64,000 nt of DNA from Pseudomonas taetrolens. GTDB lineage: Bacteria > Pseudomonadota > Gammaproteobacteria > Pseudomonadales > Pseudomonadaceae. The notes under the pieces were generated by a model that was given only the letters and a program-made list of their open reading frames with translations, was not told the DNA's origin and made no database searches. Positions 26,736 to 37,097 of this stretch are shown piece after piece; positions within the stretch are counted from its first letter, which is position 1, and every line of letters starts with the position of its first letter. The stretch is from contig NZ_LS483370.1 in the NCBI RefSeq assembly GCF_900475285.1, forward strand, positions 3,176,001 to 3,240,000. Direction: 5' to 3'. A program made the translations under genes and the position numbers.

Positions 26736-28319
26736 TTACAACTGGTTGAACAGGCTCAGTTGGGAGATTTTCACGAAAGCCAACTGCGAGGCTTCGAGCA
26801 TGGCTTTCTGGAAAGCCAGATCAATGGATGCACCGGCCAGGTCGGTATTGCCAATGGCTGCCGTGGTGGAGTTATTGGCCAGGCCCATGCTGATGTTTTC
26901 TTCGTTCTGAATGTCCACCGCGTTCAAGCGCGCACCGATCGACCCCCGTGCGCTGTCGACGCCTGCGCTGGCGTTTTTCAGGTTACCGATCGCCGAGTTG
27001 ATCGCATCCCTTTGGGCTTGCTGGGCCTGCGGGTCCTTGTCGATGGGAATGACCAGCGCCTGACGCAACTGGCTCAAGGTATCCAGCGCACTCTGGCTCT
27101 GATGATTGTTGCGATTGACCACGAACTGGTCGCCCGCCGCCCGCGCCCCGGAGAAGCTGAAGGTAACGCCCATGGCGCTGAGTGAATCACCGTTCATGCT
27201 GCCAGCGGCAATCGACTTGCTGCTGGCCGTCAGTGGCTGGGCGTAGACCTCGTACTCGGTCTCGCTGGTGAACTTGATCACCGCGCCGTTGCTCGGAAAG
27301 CTGTCGCGGTACGCATCGGCAGCGCCCGCGTCCACCTTGTCGATCGTGGTACCGGTAATCTGCGCCGTCGAGTCGTTGCTCGGGGTCCGCGAAGCACTGA
27401 ACGAATCAGGCCTGGCCTCAAGGCTGAACACGCGCCCGGCCACTGCCGCATCCCGCTCTGCCGCCGGCACATCCTTGAGATCAAGGTTTATGTCGAACGA
27501 GACCCCGTTCAGACTGATGCTCTGCCCGCCTGCTTTATCCGGATCCAGCACGCCATTGCCCGGTACCTGCGAGGTCACATCCTTGCCCGTGGCATCGGTC
27601 AACGTGTATTGGGTGCTACTGGTGAATTCAAGTGTGTAAGGCTGGCCTTGGGCAAAGCTCTGGTTGAACACCGGGCTTGAGGTAATCAGGCCCGCCGACA
27701 CGGAGACCTTGCCATCGTTGACCGATGGCGGCTGCAGTGTGGCCTGGGTGCGCCCGGTATTGACCGAGCCTTCCATGATGCTTTTGGCCGTGTCGGTGCT
27801 GGCCATGGACAAGGTGTCCGAAATCTTGAGGTTGAGCTGGGTATCATCGCCCTGATAGCTGTAAGTGCCATCATTGTTTCGGGTATAGGGCGGGGTGTCG
27901 GTTTTGGAGCCGGAGAACATGTAGTTGCCCGCGGCGTCCTTGCTGTTGAGCAGGCCGAAGACCTGGTCTTCGATACTGCCCAGCTCGTTGGCGATCGCGC
28001 CGCGGTCGGCGTCGCTGATCGCGCCCCCGGCCCGCAGCGCCAGCTCACTGGCCTTTTGCAGCGCAATGTTGATGCTGTCGAGTACGATTTCCTGGCTGCC
28101 CAGCGACGACTTGATGCTGTTCATGTTGGCCGTGTATTGGCCCAGCATGTCTTTTTGCTGCTGCAATTGCAGCAAGCGGGCCGCGCCCACCGGATCATCT
28201 GCCGCGGTCTGGATCCGCACGCCGGAGTCGATCTGTTGCTGGGTCTTGATCACCGACGAGAAATTGTTCTGGTAAGTGGCGCTGGTCGACTCAAAAAACT
28301 GGGACGTGGAAATGCGCAT
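26736..28319 (-). CDS. flgL: FlgL, hook-filament junction protein
   Basis: FlgL (HAP3) is the second junction protein between hook and filament. It has 527 residues, the Pseudomonas length. The N-terminal flagellin-like domain begins MRISTSQFFESTSATYQNNFS and the C-terminal D0 helix ends QLAFVKISQLSLFNQL. The middle is Ser/Thr-rich. It starts 14 bp after flgK and ends the flgFGHIJKL operon. Confidence 0.97.
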   Translation of the reverse strand: MRISTSQFFESTSATYQNNFSSVIKTQQQIDSGVRIQTAADDPVGAARLLQLQQQKDMLGQYTANMNSIKSSLGSQEIVLDSINIALQKASELALRAGGAISDADRGAIANELGSIEDQVFGLLNSKDAAGNYMFSGSKTDTPPYTRNNDGTYSYQGDDTQLNLKISDTLSMASTDTAKSIMEGSVNTGRTQATLQPPSVNDGKVSVSAGLITSSPVFNQSFAQGQPYTLEFTSSTQYTLTDATGKDVTSQVPGNGVLDPDKAGGQSISLNGVSFDINLDLKDVPAAERDAAVAGRVFSLEARPDSFSASRTPSNDSTAQITGTTIDKVDAGAADAYRDSFPSNGAVIKFTSETEYEVYAQPLTASSKSIAAGSMNGDSLSAMGVTFSFSGARAAGDQFVVNRNNHQSQSALDTLSQLRQALVIPIDKDPQAQQAQRDAINSAIGNLKNASAGVDSARGSIGARLNAVDIQNEENISMGLANNSTTAAIGNTDLAGASIDLAFQKAMLEASQLAFVKISQLSLFNQL

Positions 28320-28333
28320 CGTCGAGGGCTCCC

Positions 28334-30352
28334 TTAAAGGCTGTTGATCAGCGTGCTGAAGGTTTCTTGCGCCGCTTTGATAATTTGCGACGATGCCGTG
28401 TAGTACTGCTGGAACTTGACCAGGTTGGATGCTTCTTCGTCCAGGTTGACCTGGGATACCGAGCCGCGCACTTCCTTGGCGTACGCCAGTGCCGCGCTGT
28501 TGGCCGTGCCGTCGACCGCAGCCTGACTGGCCTTGCCACCGACTTTGGAGACCAGTTGACTGTACGAGGCGGCCAGGCTGGAGCCGCCTCCCCCGTCACT
28601 CACACCAACGGTTTTCTTCGTTTGCAGCTCCAGCAATTGGTTGGCATTGCTGTTGTCCGCCTTGCCGTCCTTGTTGAACTTGATGTCGAAACTATCGCCT
28701 TTGGCGGGCGAACCGCTGATCGTGGCCCCGAAAGCGACATCCGTGGTGGTGCCGTCCGCGTTAGTGACAGGCACCTTGACCTTGATTTCGTTGTCCTGGC
28801 CCGGCACATAGGTACCGCTGCTGATGTTTTCGCCTTTTTCGTTCAGCACCCGGTAGCCATGGGTGCCATCTGCGTTAGCGCCATCAAAGACCACACGCAC
28901 CGGCATCGCGGCCTCGACCTGCGCCTGCCCCAGATTGCTGCCACTGTAAATATCCAGTGCCGATGACAGGTTCAGGCCGCTGATGGCGCCGGTGCCCGTG
29001 TTGGAGCCGCCCTTACCTGCCACCAGAGGACCAGCAAATGCCAGTTTGCTGGCATCGGTCATCTGCACGCCAATAGTGCTCGCGCCGTTGCGGGTGGGGC
29101 TGACCTTGAACGTATCGCCCGACGCAACCGGGCCACCCTTGAGATCGAGACTGAACCCGTCGATGACGGCGGCCGGTTTGCGGGTGAGATCGAACGGACC
29201 CAGCGTGGTGCCATCAGAGCGCTTGACTGTGTAGTCCTTGTCGCTGCTGAACGTCACCTGATAATCATAAGTCGTGAGTTTGCCGCTGTCGGTAATGCTC
29301 ACGTTCAGGTTGCCCGAGCCCTTGCTGTTGCCCGTGGCTGCCAAACTGCGCTGGCTGATGGCCTGTTCGCTGTTGATGCTGTTAAACAGCGACGAGCCGA
29401 ACTCGCCATTGGCGTCCAGGCCCTGGCCCAACTGCTGGTTGATCGCATCAGCAACCACAATCGCAGTGCGCCCCAGATCATTCATCGCCGGCGCCAGCAC
29501 CTCATCGCGGTAACGCAGCAAGCCGCCAATCTTGCCGCCGCTGATCACCGAGCTCACGTCCATGCTGGACTGCGCGTAGTTGACCTGAATGCTGTATTGG
29601 CTTTTGTCGACCTTGCCCGGCACCGCCGACAGCGTGCTGGCGGTACCGCCCAGCACCAGCGACTGGCCAGTGCCCAGCGAGATATCGAACACGTTGTCAT
29701 GTTCCTGGACGGTGACCCCCACCAGTTCATTGAGCGTGCGTACCGCTTCGTTGCGCGCATCCAGCAAGTTGTTCGGTGTATTGCCGGCGGTGGTCGCATG
29801 GGCAATCTGCTGGTTCAGCGAGGCAATGGTGGCCGTGTGCTGATTAACCATTGAGGTCAGGGTGTCCAGCTGGCTGTTGATGCCTTCGTTTTGCTGGTTG
29901 AGCTGGGTCGAGATCGAATTGAAGCGGTTGCTCAGGGTTTGCGCATGGGTGAGCAGCAACTGGCGGGCCGATATGTCACCGGGCGCCCCGGCAGCGGTTT
30001 GCAATGAGGCGAAGAAGCTGCCGAGCGCGGCCGAGACACCGGTGCTTTTATCCGACAGCAACTTGTCGATGGAGCCAATCTGGTCGAGATAGGCCTGGGC
30101 GTCACCATTGAGCGAAGTAGTGGTTTGCAACTGGGCGTCGAGGTAAGCGTTATAGACCCGGCGCACGTCAGCCAGCGTGGTGCCGGTGCCAATGAACACG
30201 CCGCCCGCCTGTTGCGAGGCGGCACTGCCCTGCACGATTTGCTGACGTGAATAGCCCGAGGTATTGGCGTTGGCGATGTTATTGCCGACAGTCGCCAATG
30301 CGCCTTGACTGGCGTTCAGCCCCGACATCCCGATGTTGATCAAACTCGCCAT
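28334..30352 (-). CDS. flgK: FlgK, hook-filament junction protein
   Basis: FlgK (HAP1) caps the hook and joins it to FlgL. The 672 residues include the rod/hook N-terminal motif LINIGMSGLNASQGALATV with NNIANANTSGYSRQ, and a C-terminal helix with SQVNLDEEASNLVKFQQYY. It lies 10 bp after flgJ. Confidence 0.98.
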   Translation of the reverse strand: MASLINIGMSGLNASQGALATVGNNIANANTSGYSRQQIVQGSAASQQAGGVFIGTGTTLADVRRVYNAYLDAQLQTTTSLNGDAQAYLDQIGSIDKLLSDKSTGVSAALGSFFASLQTAAGAPGDISARQLLLTHAQTLSNRFNSISTQLNQQNEGINSQLDTLTSMVNQHTATIASLNQQIAHATTAGNTPNNLLDARNEAVRTLNELVGVTVQEHDNVFDISLGTGQSLVLGGTASTLSAVPGKVDKSQYSIQVNYAQSSMDVSSVISGGKIGGLLRYRDEVLAPAMNDLGRTAIVVADAINQQLGQGLDANGEFGSSLFNSINSEQAISQRSLAATGNSKGSGNLNVSITDSGKLTTYDYQVTFSSDKDYTVKRSDGTTLGPFDLTRKPAAVIDGFSLDLKGGPVASGDTFKVSPTRNGASTIGVQMTDASKLAFAGPLVAGKGGSNTGTGAISGLNLSSALDIYSGSNLGQAQVEAAMPVRVVFDGANADGTHGYRVLNEKGENISSGTYVPGQDNEIKVKVPVTNADGTTTDVAFGATISGSPAKGDSFDIKFNKDGKADNSNANQLLELQTKKTVGVSDGGGGSSLAASYSQLVSKVGGKASQAAVDGTANSAALAYAKEVRGSVSQVNLDEEASNLVKFQQYYTASSQIIKAAQETFSTLINSL

Positions 30353-30362
30353 GGTTCAAACC

Positions 30363-31619
30363 TTATAAATTCGTGAGAGAACCCGTCGAGGCGTAGCTCT
30401 GGTAGGTCTTCATTTGCTTGGCAATCTGCGAAATCTTGCTGGCGTATTCAGGGTCGGTTGCATAACCGGCCTTCTGCAATTCGCGTATGAACTGCTCCGG
30501 CTTATCGGCCGAATTCAACACTTCTTTATAACGATTGTTGCTCTGCAACAGCGTGACCAGATCATGGAAGCTGTCTTGGTAGGAATCGTAGGAACGGAAG
30601 TTCGCCGTCTCCTTGACCATCTGCCCGCCCTTGAACTCACTGGTGATGGCCCGCGCCTGTGCGCCCTGCCAACTGCCGGTAGCCTTGATGCCAAACAGGT
30701 TGTGACTGCTGCTGCCGTCTTGTTGGCGCATGACTGACTTGCCCCAGCCGGTTTCCAGTGCAGCCTGGGCCACCAGGTACAGCGGGTCGACGCCAATGCG
30801 GGCGGCGGCCTGTTGCGCCATCGGCAGCATGCTGGCGACAAATGTATCCGGTGAGTTGAAGGCTTGCCTGGCCGGAGCCAAGGGCGGCTGCGCCACGGCG
30901 CGGCCATACACCTGCATCCGCCCTGAAGCGCCGGCTGCGCTGAGCATCGGCTGGCCGCCGCCCTTGAGCACCGCCTCCATCCCGGGCGAAGTACGGCCCG
31001 GCACAGCGCCGGCATTGAGGGTGGCGATCGCCGGGTCGGCCGACGGCACGATCCCGGCCAGCAACCGGTCGGTCAGCTTGTTGGGCAACGACAGGCGCCG
31101 CTGGTTGAGCAATGCTCGGTCATTGGCATGTCCTCCCTCGCCCGGCGCGACCGCGACCCGGGAGGCCCACAACGGTCGCTGACCATTGGAGCGCACAAAC
31201 GGGCTGTCGCTCGGGCTGACGGCAGGTGCCGCTGTTGCGGGTTGCGTGACCAGTCCGGTGTTGGGCACGGCGTCTTGCGGGGCTGTCGGTTTGTGCTTGG
31301 CCATCTGGCGCATCAGTACATCCGCCAGGCCTATGCCACCACCCTGACGGGACAAGGTCACCGACAGCTGCTGATCGTACATTTCCTGATACTGCTTGGC
31401 GGCCGGCGTGTTGAGCGGATTGTCCTTGCCCAGCACTTCGTTCGCCGAGCGCATGGACTTGAGCATTTCGTTCAGGAACAGCGACTCGAACTCCTGCGCC
31501 ACCTTGCGCATGTTGCCGTCGCTTTCGCGATCACCGACCTTCAGATTGTTCAGCCGGTTCAGGTCGCTGAACGCACCCGAATCGCTGCCGCTGACCACAC
31601 CGCTCTTACGCATATCCAT
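30363..31619 (-). CDS. flgJ: FlgJ, rod cap and peptidoglycan hydrolase
   Basis: FlgJ is a bifunctional protein: the N-terminal domain (about 35-110, with AQEFESLFLNEMLKSMR) caps the growing rod in the periplasm, and the C-terminal glucosaminidase domain (about 265-405, with AQAALETGWGKSVMRQQDG and the catalytic Glu in LETGWG) opens the cell wall. The 418 residues include a long Ala/Pro-rich linker. It lies 10 bp after flgI. Confidence 0.97.
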   Translation of the reverse strand: MDMRKSGVVSGSDSGAFSDLNRLNNLKVGDRESDGNMRKVAQEFESLFLNEMLKSMRSANEVLGKDNPLNTPAAKQYQEMYDQQLSVTLSRQGGGIGLADVLMRQMAKHKPTAPQDAVPNTGLVTQPATAAPAVSPSDSPFVRSNGQRPLWASRVAVAPGEGGHANDRALLNQRRLSLPNKLTDRLLAGIVPSADPAIATLNAGAVPGRTSPGMEAVLKGGGQPMLSAAGASGRMQVYGRAVAQPPLAPARQAFNSPDTFVASMLPMAQQAAARIGVDPLYLVAQAALETGWGKSVMRQQDGSSSHNLFGIKATGSWQGAQARAITSEFKGGQMVKETANFRSYDSYQDSFHDLVTLLQSNNRYKEVLNSADKPEQFIRELQKAGYATDPEYASKISQIAKQMKTYQSYASTGSLTNL

Positions 31620-31629
31620 AATGCCGGCC

Positions 31630-32739
31630 TCAGATCACGATCAGGTCGGCTTGCAGGGCGCCGGCCTGCTTGAGCGCTTCCAGAATCGCCATCAGGTCCC
31701 CCGGCGCCGCGCCAACCTGATTCACCGCACGAACGATTTCGTCGAGGGTGGTGCCCGGGCCGAACTTGAACATGGGCTTGGCTTCCTGTTGGGCATTGAC
31801 CCGCGAACGCGGGACCACGGCGGTCTCGCCGTTGGACAGCGGGCCCGGCTGACTGACAATCGGGTCTTCGGTGATGGTCACGGTCAGGCTGCCGTGGGTC
31901 ACGGCCGCCGGGGAAACCTTGACGTTTTGCCCGATCACGATAGTGCCGGTGCGCGAATTGATAATGACCTTGGCCACCGCCTGCCCCGGATCGACCTCCA
32001 GGTTTTCCAGGATCGACAGGTAATCGACGCGCTGGCTTGGGTCCAACGGCGCCGTGACCCGGACCGAGCCGCCATCAATGGCCTGGGCCACGCCCGGGCC
32101 GAGCAAATCGTTGATCTTGTCCACCACCCGCTTGGCGGTGGTGAAGTCCGAACGGTTGAGGTTCAGGGTCAAGCTGTTGCCCTGGTTGAAACCACTGGGT
32201 ACCGCGCGCTCAACCGAAGCACCGCCCGGAATCCGCCCGGCCGACGGTACGTTGACAGTAATTTTCGAGCCGTCCCGACCTTCGGCGTCAAAACCGCCCA
32301 CCACCAGGTTGCCCTGGGCAATGGCATAGACGTTGCCATCAATGCCTTTGAGCGGGGTCAGCAACAGGGTGCCGCCGCGCAGGCTTTTGGAGTTGCCGAT
32401 GGAGGACACGGTGATATCAACCACCTGCCCCGGCTTGGCAAAGGCCGGCAAGTCGGCACTGATCGAGACCGCGGCGACGTTCTTCAATTGCACGTTGCCC
32501 GAGCCCGGCGGCACCTTGATCCCGAACTGCGACAGCATGTTATTGAATGTCTGCAAGGTGAACGGGGTTTGCGTGGTCTGGTCGCCCGTGCCGTTAAGCC
32601 CGACCACCAAGCCATAACCAATCAATTGGTTGGAGCGGACGCCCGAAATGCTGGCGATGTCTTTCAACCGCTCGGCGTGGGCGCCCAGGGTGGTCGACAG
32701 CAGCACTACGGCTGCCAGCAGATGCTTGAGGTTGAACAT
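31630..32739 (-). CDS. flgI: FlgI, flagellar P-ring protein
   Basis: FlgI forms the periplasmic P ring, the bushing around the rod in the peptidoglycan layer. The start chosen gives 369 residues with a signal peptide ending LGAHA; nearby GTG and ATG codons 9-12 bases upstream are possible alternatives. Conserved blocks include [16 protein letters not shown] near the mature N-terminus and LQADLIVI at the end. It follows flgH directly. Confidence 0.97.
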   Translation of the reverse strand: MFNLKHLLAAVVLLSTTLGAHAERLKDIASISGVRSNQLIGYGLVVGLNGTGDQTTQTPFTLQTFNNMLSQFGIKVPPGSGNVQLKNVAAVSISADLPAFAKPGQVVDITVSSIGNSKSLRGGTLLLTPLKGIDGNVYAIAQGNLVVGGFDAEGRDGSKITVNVPSAGRIPGGASVERAVPSGFNQGNSLTLNLNRSDFTTAKRVVDKINDLLGPGVAQAIDGGSVRVTAPLDPSQRVDYLSILENLEVDPGQAVAKVIINSRTGTIVIGQNVKVSPAAVTHGSLTVTITEDPIVSQPGPLSNGETAVVPRSRVNAQQEAKPMFKFGPGTTLDEIVRAVNQVGAAPGDLMAILEALKQAGALQADLIVI

Positions 32740-32751
32740 GGCGGCCATCAC

Positions 32752-33447
32752 CTAGAAAGGAAAGAGGGGGCTGAGGAAGAACCGATCAAACCAGCCCGGC
32801 TGACTCGCATCGGCAAACGAACCGGTGCCCGAATAGGTGATCCGCGCATCGGCCACGCGGGTCGAAGACACGGTGTTGTCAGTGGAGATGTCATCGGCCC
32901 GGACCAACCCGGCAATACGCACCAGCTCATCACCGGTGTTCAGGGTCATCCACTTCTCGCCACGCACCGCGATGATCCCGTTGGGCAACACATCGGCCAC
33001 CGTCACGGTGATCGACCCCGTGAGGCTGTTGCCCTGGCCCGCCTTACTGTCGCCCTTGCTTGCCCGGCTGCCGCTGTAACCAGCATCCAGGCTCAAATCA
33101 CCACCGCCCAGCGGATTATTGGTGCTCAGACCGGCACCGAACAACGACGTCAAACCAAGGCTGGTGTTGCTGTTTTTACCGATCTGCGAGTTGGCGTTTT
33201 TACTCGCCTGGGTCTTCTCGTTCAGGGTAATGGTGATGATGTCCCCAATGCGAAAGGCCTTGCGGTCGCTGTACAGGTTCTGCTCAAAGCCGGCCTGGTA
33301 AATCGAACCGTTGTTGGCCGCAGCCGGCAGCGGCGTACGCGGCAGAACCGGGGCGTAATACGGATCGTTCGGGCGTGGTGGCGGGTTGACACAGCCCGCC
33401 AGGAACGTAATGCCGCCCAGTGCCAGAACAGAAAACAAGCGCTTCAT
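32752..33447 (-). CDS. flgH: FlgH, flagellar L-ring lipoprotein
   Basis: FlgH forms the outer-membrane L ring. The ATG chosen gives 231 residues; GGGAGAGG lies just upstream. The N-terminus is a lipoprotein signal with the lipobox LAGC ([10 protein letters not shown]), so the mature protein is lipid-anchored. The conserved segment [20 protein letters not shown] is present. Confidence 0.97.
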   Translation of the reverse strand: MKRLFSVLALGGITFLAGCVNPPPRPNDPYYAPVLPRTPLPAAANNGSIYQAGFEQNLYSDRKAFRIGDIITITLNEKTQASKNANSQIGKNSNTSLGLTSLFGAGLSTNNPLGGGDLSLDAGYSGSRASKGDSKAGQGNSLTGSITVTVADVLPNGIIAVRGEKWMTLNTGDELVRIAGLVRADDISTDNTVSSTRVADARITYSGTGSFADASQPGWFDRFFLSPLFPF

Positions 33448-33496
33448 GACCTCTCCCGCCATTGCCGGCGCCCTGTGGGCCGCCGTATTTACGTAA

Positions 33497-34282
33497 TTAC
33501 AGATTTTGCGTAACGAACGACAACATTTGGTCCGCGGTGGAGATCACTTTGGAGTTCATCTCGTAGGCACGTTGGGTAGTGATCATGTTGACCATCTCCT
33601 CCACGGTGCTGACGTTCGACGTCTCCAGCATGCTTTGCATGGTCAGGCCGAAACCGTTCAAGCCGGGCGTACCGATTTGCGGTGCGCCGCTGGACGCGGT
33701 TTCAAGGAACAGGTTGCCGCCCTGGGACTGCAAACCGGCCGGGTTGATGAAGTCGGCGGTCTGCAGGTTGCCGATGACTTGTGCCGCCGGGTTGCCGGCA
33801 ATGGTGACCGACACCGTGCCGTCCTGACCGACAGTGAAGGTCTGGGCATCGGCCGGCACCACGATCGCCGGCTCAAGGGCAAAGCCGCTGGCGGTGACGA
33901 TCTGACCGTTGGAGTCGAGGTGAAAGGTGCCGTCGCGGCTGTAGGCCGTGGTCCCGTCGGGCTGCATGATCTGGAAGAAACCACGGCCATTGATCGCCAG
34001 GTCCAACGGCTGCTCGGTGGTTTGCAGGCTGCCGGCGGCAAAGTTCTTTTGCGTGCCGACGATCCGTACCCCGGTTCCCACTTGCAGGCCCGACGGCAAT
34101 TCACTGTCCTGGGTCGACTGGGCACCAGGCTGGCGCTTGATCTGGTACAGCAAGTCCTGGAACTCGGCGCGATCACGTTTGAAGCCGGTGGTCGAGACGT
34201 TGGCCAGGTTGTTGGAAATAGTAGTCAGGTTGGTGTCTTGTGCAGCCAAGCCCGTTTTTGCAACCCACAGTGCCGGAAGCAT
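33497..34282 (-). CDS. flgG: FlgG, distal rod protein
   Basis: FlgG is the distal rod subunit. It has 261 residues, the universal length. The N-terminal motif [20 protein letters not shown] with [15 protein letters not shown] and the C-terminal [20 protein letters not shown] are diagnostic. It lies 45 bp after flgF and 49 bp before flgH. Confidence 0.98.
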   Translation of the reverse strand: MLPALWVAKTGLAAQDTNLTTISNNLANVSTTGFKRDRAEFQDLLYQIKRQPGAQSTQDSELPSGLQVGTGVRIVGTQKNFAAGSLQTTEQPLDLAINGRGFFQIMQPDGTTAYSRDGTFHLDSNGQIVTASGFALEPAIVVPADAQTFTVGQDGTVSVTIAGNPAAQVIGNLQTADFINPAGLQSQGGNLFLETASSGAPQIGTPGLNGFGLTMQSMLETSNVSTVEEMVNMITTQRAYEMNSKVISTADQMLSFVTQNL

Positions 34283-34327
34283 GGTGTTCTCCTCGCGCGC
34301 CGGTTTTTCGGCGCTGCGTTCAAGTCA

Positions 34328-35068
34328 TTAGCTGATGGACAGGACCCGAGTCATGGCCTGGTCGTCTTCTTTGGCGGTGTTCATCATTTTGATGTGCAGC
34401 TCGAACTGCTTGGCCAGCGCCAGCACCGAGGTCATCTCATCGACGGCATTGACGTTGCTCGCCTCCAGGAACCCCGAGACCACGCGCACATTGGCATCGG
34501 CCTGGGCCGGCTGGCCGTCATTGGTGTGGATCAAGCCGTCCAGCCCCTTGCTCATGGCCCGCAGATCTGGCTGAACCAGCTTGATGCGATCCACTTCGGC
34601 CATGACCTGTGGACCTTCGCCCATGGCGCGGATGCTCACGGTGCCGTCCTCGCCAATTTCGATTTTCTGCTCGGGCGGCACGGCTATCGGCCCGCCATTG
34701 CCCATGACTGGCATCCCGTTGCCCGTACGCAGCATGCCCAGGGCATCCACATTCAGGCTCGCGGTGCGCACATAGGCCTCGCTGCCATCAGGCGCTTGCA
34801 CGGCAATCCAGCCATTACCGCCCACGGCCACATCCAGCTCGCGGCCGGTTTCGATCATGGCGCCGGGGGTGAAATCCGTCGCAGGCCGTTCGGACAGGGC
34901 AAAGGCACGCGCCGGGAAGCTGTCGCCAAACACCGGCATCGAACGCGCCTGCTCCAGGTCACGCTGAAAACCATTGGTCGAGATGTTCGCCAGATTGTTG
35001 GCATGCGCCTTCTGGGCCAGCGCGTTCTGGCTGGCGCCCGTCATTGCCACATAAAGGTACTTGTCCAC
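34328..35068 (-). CDS. flgF: FlgF, proximal rod protein
   Basis: FlgF is a rod subunit related to FlgG. The start is GTG, giving 246 residues beginning (M)DKYLYVAMTGASQNALAQK; GAGGAAAG lies just upstream, and the reading frame further upstream has no family similarity. The NNLANISTNGFQRDLEQ motif and the C-terminal EMTSVLALAKQFELHIKMM are present. It is first in the flgFGHIJKL operon. flgBCDE, which often precedes it, is not here. Confidence 0.97.
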   Translation of the reverse strand: MDKYLYVAMTGASQNALAQKAHANNLANISTNGFQRDLEQARSMPVFGDSFPARAFALSERPATDFTPGAMIETGRELDVAVGGNGWIAVQAPDGSEAYVRTASLNVDALGMLRTGNGMPVMGNGGPIAVPPEQKIEIGEDGTVSIRAMGEGPQVMAEVDRIKLVQPDLRAMSKGLDGLIHTNDGQPAQADANVRVVSGFLEASNVNAVDEMTSVLALAKQFELHIKMMNTAKEDDQAMTRVLSIS

Positions 35069-35125
35069 AGTCTTTCCTCTGTCTGACGGACGCTTGCCGC
35101 CCACCCCTGCATGGCAGAGCTTCAA

Positions 35126-35140
35126 GCAATTAACGCACCA
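35126..35140 (-). promoter_or_regulatory. Probable sigma-54 promoter of the flgF operon
   Basis: The minus strand reads TGGTGC-GTTAA-TTGC, with GG and GC at correct spacing and a perfect -12 half. It is 58 bp upstream of the flgF GTG, within the 50-62 bp range of the other flagellar promoters in this window. Confidence 0.6.
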
Positions 35141-35318
35141 ACTATTTTTTGACGGTCGAAAAGGCTGTGCTGGCGGGGGTTTAGAGGGGAATTGACCGGG
35201 GATCGGGGGCAGATGAAAGAGGTTCAACGGCGCGGTTATGCCGGTTGCGGCAAGCAATCACCTTCCAGCAGGAGGGTGATTGCATCGCGAGTACGCTGGC
35301 TCCTGCGCAGAGGATGCC

Positions 35319-36884
35319 TCAGGACTCTTTACCCGGCTTGATGATGTCGTACTCGCGCAGCTTGTTAGCGATGGTGGTATGGGAAACCCCAAGCCGCTTA
35401 CCCAGCAGACGGCTGCTCGGGTGCTCGGAATACAAGCGCTCCAGCACTGCCTTCTCGAAACGCCCGACAATCTGATCGAGGCCGCCGTCCAGGGAAAACT
35501 CGCCCACCGGTTGCCGTACGCCGTAATCCGGCAGACGAATATGTTCAGCCTTGACCACCCCGCCGTCACACAACGAAACCGCCTGGAACAGCACGTTCTC
35601 CAGCTGGCGCACGTTACCCGGCCAATGGTAGTGGCTCAGGCGATCCATCGCTGCCGGAGCCAGGCGAGGCAGCGGGCAGCCGATTTGCCGGCTGGCCTGA
35701 TCCAGAAAGTGCTCGACCAGCGGCTCCAGGCCATCCAGGCAATCGCGCAGCGGCGGTATATGCAGCGACAACACGTTGAGGCGATGGTAAAGGTCCTGGC
35801 GAAACTCGCCGCGGGCACACAATTCGGACAAGTCGACCTGAGTGGCGCACATCACCCGGACATCGAGGTACACCTCTTCATCACTGCCGACGCGCCGGAA
35901 GCAGCCATCCTGCAGAAAACGCAGCAACTTGACCTGCAAGCGCGGGCTCATTTCACCGACGCCATCGAGAAACAACGTGCCGCCTGCCGTCAGCTCCAGC
36001 AGGCCCAGCTTGCCTTCGGCCCGCGCCCCTTCAAAAGCCCCCGGCCCGTAACCGAAGAGTTCGGTTTCAGCCATCGACTCGGGCAAGCCGGCGCAGTTGA
36101 GTGCCATCAACGGCGACTGCCCGCGCGGGCTGGCCAGATGGCAGGCCCGGGCCAGCAGTTCCTTGCCGGTGCCAGTTTCACCTTCTATCAGTAACGGCGC
36201 GTCCAGCGGCGCCATTCGCCGAGCCTCACGTACCACGGCAGCCATGACTTTCGAGCTTTGGAAAATGCTGTCGAAGCCCCGCAACTCTTGCTTGCGCACG
36301 TTGTAGATTTGCTCACCGACGCGGTCGGCACGGTGCAACGTCAGCACAGCCCCCGCCATCGCCTCGCTTTCATCGTGCTCCAGTTGCAAGGGCGCAATGT
36401 CTGCCAGGTACACATGGCCCTTGACCTTGACCCGCAAGCCATTGATCCGGGATTTATTGGCCCGGACCAGCTCCGGCAAGTCGAAATCCTCGGCATAGCG
36501 CGACAGGGCAATGCCCGGCACTTCATCCACCCGCACCCCGAGCAACTGCGCGGCCGCACGGTTGGCCGCAACAATGCAGCCACCCATATCGATGGACAAC
36601 ACCGGAAACTCCAACGCCCCGAGCAAGGCATTGAGCTCCATGTGCCTGCGCTCGCTCGGCATCAAGCCGACGCGCTTGACCCCGAATACACCCGCAATGG
36701 TTTCAAACTTCGGGCGCAGGGCCTGAAACTGCAAGTTGATCAAGTTCGGGCAGTACAAATAAATCGCATTGCCCTGATCCCCGCCCACCTCACCCCGCTT
36801 CACGTTGATCCCGTAGGCAACCAACAGATTAAGAATGTCGCGGAGAATACCAATCCGGTTTTGGCAGTGGACTTTTATACGCAT
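35319..36884 (-). CDS. phhR: PhhR, TyrR-family regulator of aromatic amino acid catabolism
   Basis: PhhR activates phhABC and other phenylalanine/tyrosine genes in Pseudomonas. The start chosen gives 521 residues beginning MRIKVHCQNRIGILRDIL, the TyrR-family ACT domain (1-75). A PAS domain (about 80-180), an AAA+ domain with Walker A GETGTGKE, and a C-terminal TyrR-type helix-turn-helix (LGKRLGVSHTTIANKL) follow. The GAFTGA loop is replaced by GPGAFEGA, as in other TyrR proteins. It diverges from phhA across a 354-bp control region. Confidence 0.95.
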   Translation of the reverse strand: MRIKVHCQNRIGILRDILNLLVAYGINVKRGEVGGDQGNAIYLYCPNLINLQFQALRPKFETIAGVFGVKRVGLMPSERRHMELNALLGALEFPVLSIDMGGCIVAANRAAAQLLGVRVDEVPGIALSRYAEDFDLPELVRANKSRINGLRVKVKGHVYLADIAPLQLEHDESEAMAGAVLTLHRADRVGEQIYNVRKQELRGFDSIFQSSKVMAAVVREARRMAPLDAPLLIEGETGTGKELLARACHLASPRGQSPLMALNCAGLPESMAETELFGYGPGAFEGARAEGKLGLLELTAGGTLFLDGVGEMSPRLQVKLLRFLQDGCFRRVGSDEEVYLDVRVMCATQVDLSELCARGEFRQDLYHRLNVLSLHIPPLRDCLDGLEPLVEHFLDQASRQIGCPLPRLAPAAMDRLSHYHWPGNVRQLENVLFQAVSLCDGGVVKAEHIRLPDYGVRQPVGEFSLDGGLDQIVGRFEKAVLERLYSEHPSSRLLGKRLGVSHTTIANKLREYDIIKPGKES

Positions 36885-37047
36885 GAAGAAAACTCGGAGA
36901 TAAGTGCAAGGCATAACCTGCAGGAGTGGACGTGCTCACAACGGCATCACGGGGCAATGACTGACGAGCCGCGTGGCGGGAATCGCGAACAAGCGCGCCT
37001 GCAGCGCTCTTTTTTGTTGATGGGTACATTTCATCGTCACGTTTTTG

Positions 37048-37085
37048 TGACAGCTGCGCTGTCACTAACAACAAGAATGACAGCT
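37048..37085. promoter_or_regulatory. Palindrome and repeated TGACAGC words between phhR and phhA
   Basis: TGACAGC-TGC-GCTGTCA (37048-37064) is a perfect 7-bp-arm palindrome, and a third TGACAGC lies at 37078-37084. An overlapping GTCAC-GTTTTT-GTGAC pair is at 37036-37051. These lie 155-200 bp upstream of phhA and about the same distance upstream of phhR, and look like binding sites for a dimeric regulator, identity unknown. Confidence 0.5.
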
Positions 37086-37097
37086 CAACCCACACAT

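Noticed and set aside
31396..33513. Very long open frame (705 codons) on the plus strand opposite flgJ, flgI and flgH
   Set aside because: It lies antisense to three well-identified flagellar genes; GC-rich codon bias leaves such frames open by chance, and its sequence is His/Arg/Gln-rich with no known motif.
35319..36884. PhhR lacks the GAFTGA loop of sigma-54 activators
   Set aside because: This is normal for the TyrR family, which acts with sigma-70, so it is not a defect.
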